A stretch of 8,539 bases of DNA, taken from the NCBI GenBank assembly GCA_030447145.1, contig JAUJLY010000102.1, positions 1 to 8,539 of the forward strand, in the 5' to 3' direction. The DNA is from Thermomicrobiales bacterium (GTDB lineage: Bacteria; Chloroflexota; Chloroflexia; Thermomicrobiales; UBA6265). The position numbers were made by a program, and so were the translations under genes. Positions 1 to 5,994 of this stretch are shown piece by piece (within the stretch, counting starts at the first letter, position 1; each line of letters begins with the position of its first letter). The notes below the pieces were generated by a model. The model made no database searches. It saw nothing but the letters and a program-made list of their open reading frames with translations, and was not told the DNA's origin.

Positions 1-2379
1 GGTCTCAAACCGGTACATCGACGCGTGCTCTATGCAATGAGCCAGATGGGTCTTCGCGCGAACACCCGTTATCGAAAGAGCGCCGGTATCGTCGGCGAGG
101 TCATCAAGAACTTTCATCCGCATAGTGATACCGCCGCCTACGACACCCTCGTCCGCATGGCCCAGGACTTCAGCCTTCGCTATCCCCTCGTCGATGGGCA
201 GGGAAACTTCGGATCGGTCGACGGAGATAGCGCCGCTGCCATGCGTTATACAGAAGCCAAACTCACGGCTATCGCCGAAGAGCTCCTGGTAGACATCGAC
301 AAGAAGACCGTCGATGAAATGCCGAACTACGACGCGTCGATGACGCAGCCAACAGTCCTGCCCGGGCGTCTTCCCAACCTGCTCGTCAACGGTAGCGCCG
401 GTATCGCGGTGGGTATGGCGACAAACGTCCCCCCGCACAATCTCGGAGAGATCTGCGATGCAGCGGCATTGCTGATCGACAATCCGGATGTAACGCTCGA
501 AGAACTTCTTGAGGTCGTTCCCGGTCCAGACTTCCCCACCGGCGGCACGATCCTGGGGCGAGAAGGCATCCAGGCGGCCTACGCAACCGGACGCGGTCGC
601 GTTGTCATCCGCGCGAAGGCCTTTGCCGAGGAGACCGAACGGGGCAACCGGTACCAGATCGTGGTGACCGAGCTGCCCTACCAGGTCAACAAGGCGGTGC
701 TTTTGGAACGCATCGCGGATATGGTCCGTGAAGGCAAGATGGACGGCATCAGCGGCCTACGCGATGAATCGGACCGAACCGGCATGCGGATGGTGATCGA
801 GCTGAAGCGAGACGCCCAGCCGATGAAAGTGCTGAACAACTTGTTCAAGCACACCGCACTGCAGCAGACGTTCGGCGTCAACATGCTCGCTTTGGTGGAG
901 CGAGGCACGCAACCACGCGTACTGACACTCAAGCGTGCATTGCAGGAGTACATCTCTCACCGCCGAGAAGTAATCACCCGGCGTACCGAGTTCGAGCTCG
1001 ATCGGGCGCGCCGCCGTGCCCATATCCTTGAGGGGCTCAAGATCGCACTGGACAACATTGACGAGGTCATCGCGACCATTCGCCGCTCCCGTTCGACCGA
1101 TACGGCGAAAAAGAATCTCATGTCGGCGTTCAAGCTCTCTGATGCACAGGCGACCGCAATCCTCGACATGCGCCTGGCTCGCCTTGCTGCCCTTGAGCGA
1201 CAGAAGATTGAGAATGAGTACAAGGAAGTCCTGAAAGAGATTGCCTACCTCGAGGGCCTGCTCTCGGAGCCCCAGCTCATCCTCAACATCATCAAGGAGG
1301 ATCTGGAAGATCTGAAGGCGCGCTACGGTGATGCCCGCAGGACGCGAATCCAGGATGTATCCGGGATTCTCAGCGAGGAGGACCTCATCCCCGAGGTCGA
1401 CGTGCTCGTCACCGTGACCAACAAGGGCTACGTGAAGCGTATGGCCGATGAGGTCTATCGCGTCCAACGTCGCGGTGGACGTGGCGTCACAGGCATCACA
1501 ATGCGCGAAGAAGACGGGATCCAGCACATCCTCAGCGCCAACACCATGGATTCGCTGCTGGTCTTCACCAACCGCGGGCGCGTGTACCAGCTCAAGGTGC
1601 ACGAGCTTCCCGATGCAAGCCGCACGGCGAAGGGTCTGCCGATCGTCAACGTCATCAACATGCAGCCCGACGAGACGGTTACGACACTGCTCAAGGTGAG
1701 TGACTTCAGCGCGTCGGACTTCCTCTTCTTCACGACCTGCCTCGGTCGCGTCAAGCGAGTGAGCCTCGACCAGTTCAAGGCGGTGCGTTCCAATGGCATG
1801 ATCGCCATCAGCCTGGATGACAACGATGAGCTTGCCTGGGTCCGCCAGACGAGCGGTAGCGATGATGTGGTGCTTGTGACCACGGGCGGTCAGGCCATCC
1901 GGTTCCCCGAGTCCGATGTACGTCCAATGGGCCGTCCAGCGGCGGGCGTTATTGGCATCCGCATGGATGACGGCGACAGGGTAATTGCCTTCGAGGTGAA
2001 CGAGCCCGATCACGATCTCCTCGTCGTCGCGGAACGAGGCCTCGGCAAACGTACGCCGATCGACCAGTACCGGGCCCAGGGCCGGGGAGGAAAAGGCATC
2101 CAGGCAATGCGGCTCACCAGTCGTACTGGGAAGATCGTGGGGGCTGCCATGGTCCATCCAGATGACGCAGTTATGCTTATGAATAGCTCTGGCATCGCGA
2201 TCCGGATCGCTGCTAACCAGATCTCGCTTATCGGCCGCGCAACCCAGGGCGTGACGCTGATGCGACTGACGCCGGATCAGACCGTCGCCTCAATGGCCGT
2301 CATCGAGCCCAAGGATCCCGCCTCTGAGGCGCGGCTGAACAGTATCGAAGACGAAGCTACCGGCGTCGTGGACCAGTAA
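1..2379 (+). CDS. gyrA: DNA gyrase subunit A (5'-truncated by window edge)
   Basis: GyrA is the breakage-reunion subunit of the A2B2 gyrase that introduces negative supercoils using ATP. The frame is open from base 1 and begins inside the conserved G-L-K-P-V-H-R-R segment. Ungapped alignment from memory to E. coli GyrA puts window residue 1 at about Gly40, so ~39 codons are missing; the GTG at 25 is internal. The catalytic tyrosine (E. coli Tyr122, in R-Y-T-E) is at 247-249. The winged-helix/tower region and coiled-coil span roughly window residues 1-455. The six-bladed C-terminal pinwheel follows, with a GyrA box (QRRGGRG) at 1465-1485 that supports GyrA over ParC; a degenerate copy (QGRGGKG) lies near 2076-2096. 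The ~30-residue insertion near the coiled-coil and the acidic tail seen in E. coli are absent. The quinolone-resistance region reads H-P-H-S-D-T-A-A-Y-D, with Ser in place of Gly81 and Thr in place of Ser83. 792 residues are visible. Identity is secure. Confidence 0.97.
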   Translation, partial: GLKPVHRRVLYAMSQMGLRANTRYRKSAGIVGEVIKNFHPHSDTAAYDTLVRMAQDFSLRYPLVDGQGNFGSVDGDSAAAMRYTEAKLTAIAEELLVDIDKKTVDEMPNYDASMTQPTVLPGRLPNLLVNGSAGIAVGMATNVPPHNLGEICDAAALLIDNPDVTLEELLEVVPGPDFPTGGTILGREGIQAAYATGRGRVVIRAKAFAEETERGNRYQIVVTELPYQVNKAVLLERIADMVREGKMDGISGLRDESDRTGMRMVIELKRDAQPMKVLNNLFKHTALQQTFGVNMLALVERGTQPRVLTLKRALQEYISHRREVITRRTEFELDRARRRAHILEGLKIALDNIDEVIATIRRSRSTDTAKKNLMSAFKLSDAQATAILDMRLARLAALERQKIENEYKEVLKEIAYLEGLLSEPQLILNIIKEDLEDLKARYGDARRTRIQDVSGILSEEDLIPEVDVLVTVTNKGYVKRMADEVYRVQRRGGRGVTGITMREEDGIQHILSANTMDSLLVFTNRGRVYQLKVHELPDASRTAKGLPIVNVINMQPDETVTTLLKVSDFSASDFLFFTTCLGRVKRVSLDQFKAVRSNGMIAISLDDNDELAWVRQTSGSDDVVLVTTGGQAIRFPESDVRPMGRPAAGVIGIRMDDGDRVIAFEVNEPDHDLLVVAERGLGKRTPIDQYRAQGRGGKGIQAMRLTSRTGKIVGAAMVHPDDAVMLMNSSGIAIRIAANQISLIGRATQGVTLMRLTPDQTVASMAVIEPKDPASEARLNSIEDEATGVVDQ

Positions 2380-2427
2380 GCTGGTCCTTGGCACCAGAGA
2401 CCCCGGGCAAAAGGTTCACCCAGGGTC
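2371..2427. terminator. Convergent-spacer hairpins, candidate bidirectional terminator
   Basis: Two small inverted repeats lie where gyrA (+) and the membrane-protein gene (-) converge. GACCAG (2371-2376) pairs with CTGGTC (2381-2386) across the gyrA stop codon. GACCCCGGG (2399-2407) pairs with CCCAGGGTC (2419-2427), nine positions with one mismatch and an 11-nt loop. No U-tract follows on either strand, so intrinsic termination would be weak; Rho-assisted or bidirectional 3'-end protection is an inference from position. Confidence 0.4.
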
Positions 2428-2458
2428 GCTTAATATCCAACGTTCTTGTGACGTCGGC

Positions 2459-3853
2459 CTATGCCCGTGCAGATTGATGTCCCCTCGATCCTCTTGATTG
2501 GACGAGACGTCGCACCTGTCGTACCCATACCGCCATCATAGGCACGGCAACCGTCAGGCCCACAGCCACGGAGAGAACGACAAAGAAGAGCAGTTTGGCC
2601 GACGTGCCGGCACCAACGGGAAAGATCGGCGTGTTTTTCGAGAGGGGCAGCACGAGAAATTCCAGCGCCAGGGCGATTGGTGCGACGAGCGTTGGGTATG
2701 CCCCAGGCAGCATCGATGCAACGACTGTCAGGACCGCACTAACAGCATAGACGGCGGCCATGACCATAAACGCGGTCACGAGATTGGTAATCTCCGTCGC
2801 TCCCGCGAAGAATGGCACCATGAGTGCCGCAGGAAGAAAGATAATTCCGGCGTACTCGGGATCCTCTTCGCTCAGGACAGCGCTTCCTGCCGCGAGGGCC
2901 GCCAGGAGAACAACCGCGCCGATGGTGGCCAAAATCGGCATCGCCAAGGTCCCGTTGCCCCACTCCACAAACGGTACTCTCAACACACTCTGTCGCACAA
3001 TCACCGCTGGAAAGAAAGCTCCCACCGTTGCCAGGTTGACGGCTGCGGCCCGCGCCCATGTCGGATGTACCGTCTCGTCTGCGAAGTAAATGAGCGCGAG
3101 CATCGGCATCATCAATAGAGGCGCCCAGAGCGGTAACCCAAAGGGCATATACGGCATGAGTGCGAGTATTACGACCGCCGCAAGGGCCATAAGCAAGTTA
3201 GGGAGCGCCTGAGCAAGTATCTGGCGAGGTTGCGGCATGACGATCGGTTTCCACGTCCAGGCGGGATTCCGGTGACGTCGATGCGGCACTGATCGTTCGC
3301 TTCGAACCGGTCGAATGCTGGTGATAACGTCTGCCGCTGTTCCCTGGGCTTGCATCTTGGGCTGCTCGATGACCCTGTCGTAGCGAGGCGGTGTGCCCGT
3401 GCGGTGGGATCGGCGCCGGGGCCCGTCATCTGCAGGAGGAGGTTGTCTCCGCTGTCGTCTGCGCTCCTGGCTCCGCGGATACTCGCGAGTTGCCTCGTCA
3501 CGCTCAGGATTCGCCATGTCGGAGTTCTTTGATGCGCGCGTACCGGGTTGCCGCTGTCGCTCACCCGATTGCGCCCGTCCATGGGCAACGCCCGGCGTGT
3601 CCCTCGGGCGATAACCACGCCTTTGGTCGTCTCGGGAAATCTCCTCAAAGACCACCTCTCGCTGCGTCCGCGGCGGGCGCTGGGGACGCGGCGAACGATT
3701 GTCGGGTGAATCAACCGGACCTCGCCGCTGCTTGCGGGAAAGGGGCTGGCGTGGCGGAGCATATTGTGCGTCATCATCACCGTAGAGTTCCGCTGGCAAA
3801 TCCGGCATGCCGGAACCTGGGAACTCCTCTGCCGCGGGGTGGCGAGATGACAT
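2459..3853 (-). CDS. Unrecognised polytopic membrane protein with long Arg/Pro-rich N-terminus
   Basis: I do not recognise the family. The 464-residue product has two unlike halves. Residues 1 to ~205 are hydrophilic, low-complexity and very rich in Arg, Pro, Gln and Asp, so probably disordered and, by the positive-inside rule, cytoplasmic. Residues ~213-443 carry about eight hydrophobic segments, near 213-233, 238-257, 268-288, 303-328, 334-352, 356-381, 384-404 and 417-443, followed by a short basic tail. No signal peptide or catalytic motif is visible. ATG at 3853 is chosen because a GAGGAG Shine-Dalgarno match lies 10 nt upstream (plus-strand 3864-3869); Met16 or later Mets could also initiate. 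It converges on gyrA and diverges from the MscS-family gene, so it is likely transcribed alone, possibly from the minus-strand promoter candidate at 4097-4105 with a ~240-nt leader. That the gene is real is supported by the long frame, RBS and clear membrane topology; no function is assigned. Confidence 0.8.
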   Translation of the reverse strand: MSSRHPAAEEFPGSGMPDLPAELYGDDDAQYAPPRQPLSRKQRRGPVDSPDNRSPRPQRPPRTQREVVFEEISRDDQRRGYRPRDTPGVAHGRAQSGERQRQPGTRASKNSDMANPERDEATREYPRSQERRRQRRQPPPADDGPRRRSHRTGTPPRYDRVIEQPKMQAQGTAADVITSIRPVRSERSVPHRRHRNPAWTWKPIVMPQPRQILAQALPNLLMALAAVVILALMPYMPFGLPLWAPLLMMPMLALIYFADETVHPTWARAAAVNLATVGAFFPAVIVRQSVLRVPFVEWGNGTLAMPILATIGAVVLLAALAAGSAVLSEEDPEYAGIIFLPAALMVPFFAGATEITNLVTAFMVMAAVYAVSAVLTVVASMLPGAYPTLVAPIALALEFLVLPLSKNTPIFPVGAGTSAKLLFFVVLSVAVGLTVAVPMMAVWVRQVRRLVQSRGSRGHQSARA

Positions 3854-3898
3854 TGAGCACTAGCTCCTCGTACTGCTCATCGGTGGCTCAATCGGGGG

Positions 3899-3907
3899 TT
3901 GTCCACA
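3899..3907 (+). promoter_or_regulatory. Single DnaA-box match (TTGTCCACA)
   Basis: The 9-mer TTGTCCACA fits the TTNTNCACA DnaA-box pattern and equals the form common in high-GC bacteria. It lies ~46 nt upstream of the membrane-protein start. Only one copy was noticed in the spacer and there is no AT-rich unwinding stretch, so it is not an origin. It could be a DnaA regulatory or titration site, or chance. Confidence 0.3.
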
Positions 3908-3944
3908 CTGATGCGTTAGGTAAGACGATGCTTTGGCGGCGTTA

Positions 3945-4020
3945 ATCGGTTTTCGCACCGATGGCGAACACTAACTCTCAGGTCCGTGACGGCAGGGCAA
4001 GAAGACCTGCTGTCGCCATC
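3945..4020. promoter_or_regulatory. Cluster of mutually exclusive inverted repeats (possible structured leader RNA)
   Basis: Four pairings are visible. Fold A has an outer stem GATGGCGA (3960-3967) with TCGCCATC (4013-4020), 8 bp perfect, enclosing CAGGTC (3979-3984) with GACCTG (4004-4009). Fold B has a hairpin ATCGGT (3945-3950) with ACCGAT (3957-3962) and a second hairpin GACGGCAGG (3988-3996) with CCTGCTGTC (4006-4014), nine pairs including one G-T that would be G-U in plus-strand RNA (C-A mismatch in minus-strand RNA). The two folds share bases and exclude each other, as in riboswitches and attenuators. The element would sit in the 5' leader of the minus-strand membrane-protein gene if the 4097-4105 promoter is used. 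I cannot match it to a known RNA class. Confidence 0.3.
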
Positions 4021-4096
4021 ACCTGCTATTGCGCGTTGACGTTGGAAGGGCTGATTCGGATGCTGCCTCAGATGATGCATCTTCGACCGTGGCGGC

Positions 4097-4105
4097 ATTC
4101 TAGCA
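4097..4105 (-). promoter_or_regulatory. Candidate extended -10 promoter for the membrane-protein gene
   Basis: On the minus strand the bases read TGCTAGAAT, an extended -10 (TGn plus TAGAAT, one change from TATAAT). No good TTGACA lies ~17 nt upstream, which an extended -10 can tolerate. Initiation would fall near 4090 and give a ~240-nt untranslated leader containing the inverted-repeat cluster. Confidence 0.3.
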
Positions 4106-4231
4106 AGCCGGTCTCCGATCACCTTTACCCCTCCCGGGCTCAGTGTAAGCGCGTGCTCCGCCATTTTCCAGCGCCAATATCGGCCTTTTGGCGATTCGGC
4201 AGGGCGCCGGTGTGGTGTAGTGACCATGCCA

Positions 4232-4237
4232 TATGAT
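4232..4237 (+). promoter_or_regulatory. Candidate -10 box for the MscS-family gene and nadD
   Basis: TATGAT differs from TATAAT at one position and lies 51 nt upstream of the channel ATG, a usual leader length. No recognisable -35 is present at 16-18 nt spacing (the region is GC-rich), so the call is weak. Confidence 0.25.
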
Positions 4238-4288
4238 AAGAGTGTGCGTACAGACGGATAGACGTACACGCTGGAGCCGATTCCGAAC

Positions 4289-5065
4289 ATGGACGATGCG
4301 ATTCTGGCAATTCTTCAGGAATTTGCACGAGAAGCCCTCGTATGGGGGAAGACGCTCCTGCGAATCGTTCTTATCGTCGCCGTGGCCTGGTCCGTGTCAT
4401 GGGTGGCGAGGCGTCAAATCGAGCCAATGCTCACCCGCCGTTCATTCGGGCGGAATGGAGCCCTGCTGGTAGGACGAATCCTCTCCATTGCGGCATTTGT
4501 CGGCGCATTCCTCGCTATCCTGGGAGCCCTGGGGGCAAGCTGGACCGGTCTCCTCGCGGTCCTTTCGGCCTTGACTGTCGCAATCGGTCTTTCACTTCAG
4601 GACGTGATGAAGAACTTTTTTGCCGGGATCCTGCTCCTCTTGGAACGACCCTTCCTTGTTGGCGACCGCGTGAAGGTCAAGGACGTCGAGGGGGAAATCC
4701 AGGGAATCGACATCCGCACTACGTTGATCCGGAATAAGGACGGCGCTCTGGTGCTGGTTCCGAACTCCCTCATGTTCACCGAGATCTTGACCAACCGGTC
4801 GCACTTCCGGACTCGGCGGCTCGACCTTGCGATCACGTCCGTGTCGATGCCTGTCGACCAGATAGAGAGACGTATCGCCGACGCCCTTTCTGACGTGGAG
4901 GGAGTGCGCAAGCCGATGCCGGCACCGCAAATCAGAAACTCATCGACCGAGGGTACCCGCATGGACGTATCCTTGCTTATCGATGCCAAGCCGGAGGTAG
5001 AGCAAAGCGTCATGCGATTGCTCATTGCCCAGCTGGGAGATTCCAGACTCGAGATCAAGGAGTGA
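4289..5065 (+). CDS. MscS-family small-conductance mechanosensitive channel
   Basis: Channels of this family are inner-membrane homoheptamers that open under membrane tension and release solutes during hypo-osmotic shock. The 258-residue protein shows the family layout: TM1 ~22-40, TM2 ~58-80, and the pore-lining TM3 ~84-117 with small residues Gly/Ala/Ser alternating with Leu, then the junction E-R-P-F-L-V-G-D-R-V (119-128). The beta domain follows with V-E-G-E-I-Q-G-I (133-140) and V-P-N-S (157-160), then a short alpha/beta domain from ~175. It is slightly shorter than E. coli MscS (286 residues) and appears to lack the final beta-barrel. ATG 4289 has a GGAG 12 nt upstream (4273-4276), somewhat distant but the best start, leaving a short cytoplasmic or amphipathic N-terminus. 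Its stop ends two bases before the nadD ATG, so the two genes are probably cotranscribed. Family is certain; the exact paralog and gating behaviour are not. Confidence 0.93.
   Translation: MDDAILAILQEFAREALVWGKTLLRIVLIVAVAWSVSWVARRQIEPMLTRRSFGRNGALLVGRILSIAAFVGAFLAILGALGASWTGLLAVLSALTVAIGLSLQDVMKNFFAGILLLLERPFLVGDRVKVKDVEGEIQGIDIRTTLIRNKDGALVLVPNSLMFTEILTNRSHFRTRRLDLAITSVSMPVDQIERRIADALSDVEGVRKPMPAPQIRNSSTEGTRMDVSLLIDAKPEVEQSVMRLLIAQLGDSRLEIKE
5057..5062 (+). promoter_or_regulatory. Shine-Dalgarno site that fixes the nadD start
   Basis: AAGGAG lies in the last codons of the channel gene, 5 nt before ATG 5068. A GTG at 5062 in the same frame overlaps this site and so has no usable Shine-Dalgarno of its own; the ATG is therefore preferred. 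The arrangement implies translational coupling, since ribosomes terminating on the channel gene clear or deliver to this site. Confidence 0.75.
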
Positions 5066-5067
5066 CG

Positions 5068-5676
5068 ATGCCGGAGCGGCTCGGGATATTGGGCGGCACT
5101 TTTGATCCCATCCATATCGGCCATCTCGTCATCGCCAGCTATGCCGCGGAAGCAATTGGTCTCCGACGCGTGCTTTTTATGCCCGCTCAGACTCCGTCCC
5201 ATAAAAGCAGGGGAGACATCAGCCCAGCTGAAGACCGAGTGGCGATGGTAAATCTGGCGGTCGCGGGGGACGATCGGTTTGGGTTCAGCGATTTCGACTT
5301 GCGCTCCGACGGGCCGTCATTCACCAGCCAGCTCCTGGCACGCGTGCACCGGGAACTTCCGGCCCGGGAAATCTTCTTCATCGCCGGTGCGGACTCCCTC
5401 AGAGACTTCCCGACCTGGAACGAGCCCGACGCGATTCTCGAACACGCCCAACTGGCGATCGCCTCGCGACCCGGCACCGTTGTTACCGGCGCGATGCTGG
5501 CCACTGTGCGCAATCTACGAAATCGGTCAACGCTCTTCGAATCCCCATTGATCGAGGTCTCCTCATCTGGGATACGAGATCGTGTCAGGAAAGGCGCCTC
5601 CATCCGCTATTTGGTGCCCGACGAGATCGAGCGTTACATTCGAGACCGAGGGCTCTATTTGGATGCCGGTACATAG
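5068..5676 (+). CDS. nadD: Nicotinate-nucleotide adenylyltransferase
   Basis: NadD transfers AMP from ATP to nicotinate mononucleotide, giving deamido-NAD+ and pyrophosphate, the penultimate step of NAD+ biosynthesis in the cytoplasm. The 202-residue protein has the nucleotidyltransferase fold signature G-G-T-F-D-P-I-H-I-G-H at residues 9-19, with the ATP-binding H-x-G-H at 16-19. It also has the NadD-typical G-A-D-S-L-R-D-F-P-T-W stretch at 107-117 and the C-terminal S-S-S-G-I-R (165-170), equivalent to the I-S-S-T-x-I-R motif, then V-P-D-E-I-E-R-Y-I (183-191). Length is normal. It starts 2 nt after the channel stop with a strong internal RBS. The common partners obg and rsfS are not adjacent here: upstream is an MscS-family gene and downstream hppA. 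Pyrophosphate from this reaction is the substrate of the next gene, though a 318-nt gap argues against tight coupling. Confidence 0.96.
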   Translation: MPERLGILGGTFDPIHIGHLVIASYAAEAIGLRRVLFMPAQTPSHKSRGDISPAEDRVAMVNLAVAGDDRFGFSDFDLRSDGPSFTSQLLARVHRELPAREIFFIAGADSLRDFPTWNEPDAILEHAQLAIASRPGTVVTGAMLATVRNLRNRSTLFESPLIEVSSSGIRDRVRKGASIRYLVPDEIERYIRDRGLYLDAGT

Positions 5677-5680
5677 CGCT

Positions 5681-5699
5681 TCCGTCATCCATGGACGGA
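5681..5699 (+). terminator. Small hairpin after nadD, weak terminator candidate
   Basis: TCCGTC (5681-5686) pairs perfectly with GACGGA (5694-5699) over a 7-nt loop, four bases after the nadD stop. An alternative pairing CATCC/GGATG overlaps it. There is no U-tract, so it may be a pause, an mRNA 3'-end stabiliser or chance. Confidence 0.3.
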
Positions 5700-5982
5700 T
5701 GCACCTGCCCAGACGCTACTCGAGGACCACTGTCTCGGGATCCTGAACGCCGAACTCCTTGAAAAGGTACAACGAATAATTTTCCTGCGCCTCGGACTCG
5801 CATCCCGATTGACGACGACTGCCCGCAGTGCTCTGGACAGATTCCGGAAATGGCAATTTAGCTTTCAAGAGACTGACCACCGGGAAAGTCGTCATTCGTC
5901 GTTTTATGGGATGATTCGAGGAATGTCGCACGCGGCGATGCTGTCGGTGGGACGTAACCATGTTTCACTCATGTGGGGTTCC

Positions 5983-5989
5983 AGGGAGG
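5983..5989 (+). promoter_or_regulatory. Shine-Dalgarno site that fixes the hppA start
   Basis: AGGGAGG lies 5 nt before ATG 5995, an almost ideal RBS. Upstream in-frame Met codons and a TTG at 5809 lack comparable sites and would add residues foreign to the family N-terminus, so 5995 is taken as the start. Confidence 0.8.
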
Positions 5990-5994
5990 GACGC

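Larger units (their letters stand above)
3854..4288. other. 435-nt divergent intergenic region, no convincing gene
   Basis: This spacer separates the minus-strand membrane protein from the plus-strand MscS-family gene. Frames crossing it on both strands give Arg/Pro/Ser-rich translations without family character or a credible RBS, so I treat it as non-coding. It contains a DnaA-box match, a cluster of alternative inverted repeats (3945-4020), a minus-strand extended -10 candidate, an inverted repeat CGCCAA (4172-4177) / TTGGCG (4188-4193), a plus-strand -10 candidate, and a CGTACA direct repeat (4247-4252 and 4263-4268) just upstream of the channel gene. No tRNA or confidently matched riboswitch was seen. 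Confidence 0.6.
5677..5994 (+). other. 318-nt nadD-hppA spacer / hppA leader, no convincing gene
   Basis: The plus frame shared by nadD and hppA happens to stay open across this spacer after the nadD TAG, but the translation has no family character and mixed third-position bases, so I read it as non-coding. A minus-strand frame (5716-5895, 59 codons from ATG) is considered under findings. A hairpin follows nadD at 5681-5699. No confident promoter was located: AATAAT (5775-5780) has no acceptable -35. Confidence 0.5.

Noticed and set aside
757..2157. 466-codon open frame on the minus strand opposite gyrA
   Set aside because: It lies wholly antisense to a well-recognised gyrA, has a His/Leu/Asp-rich shadow composition and no family features; it is a by-product of gyrA codon bias.
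3391..3945. 184-codon plus-strand frame opposite the N-terminal part of the membrane protein
   Set aside because: Its composition is that of a shadow frame. The minus-strand frame is continuous with a clear multi-helix domain and has an RBS, so the minus strand is preferred.
3950..3999. Resemblance to a glycine riboswitch on the plus strand (GCACCGA followed by ACTCTCAGG)
   Set aside because: The conserved 5' partner GGAGAG that pairs with CTCTC is not found upstream, and the downstream gene is a channel rather than a glycine gene. The likeness of two short motifs is not enough.
4036..4064. TTGACG (4036-4041) as a plus-strand -35 box
   Set aside because: At 17-nt spacing the -10 position reads GATGCT, which matches only half of the consensus, and the channel ATG would be more than 200 nt away.
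3916..4290. 124-codon minus-strand frame across the divergent spacer
   Set aside because: It overlaps the channel-gene start, has no RBS, and is Arg/Pro/Ser-rich without recognisable character.
5809..5837. TTGACG (5809-5814) as an hppA promoter -35
   Set aside because: No -10-like hexamer occurs at 16-18 nt spacing (TCTGGA or CTGGAC).
5809..5994. N-terminal extension of HPPase from TTG 5809
   Set aside because: It would add 62 Arg/Ser/His-rich residues before the usual family N-terminus, whereas ATG 5995 has an almost ideal RBS at 5 nt.
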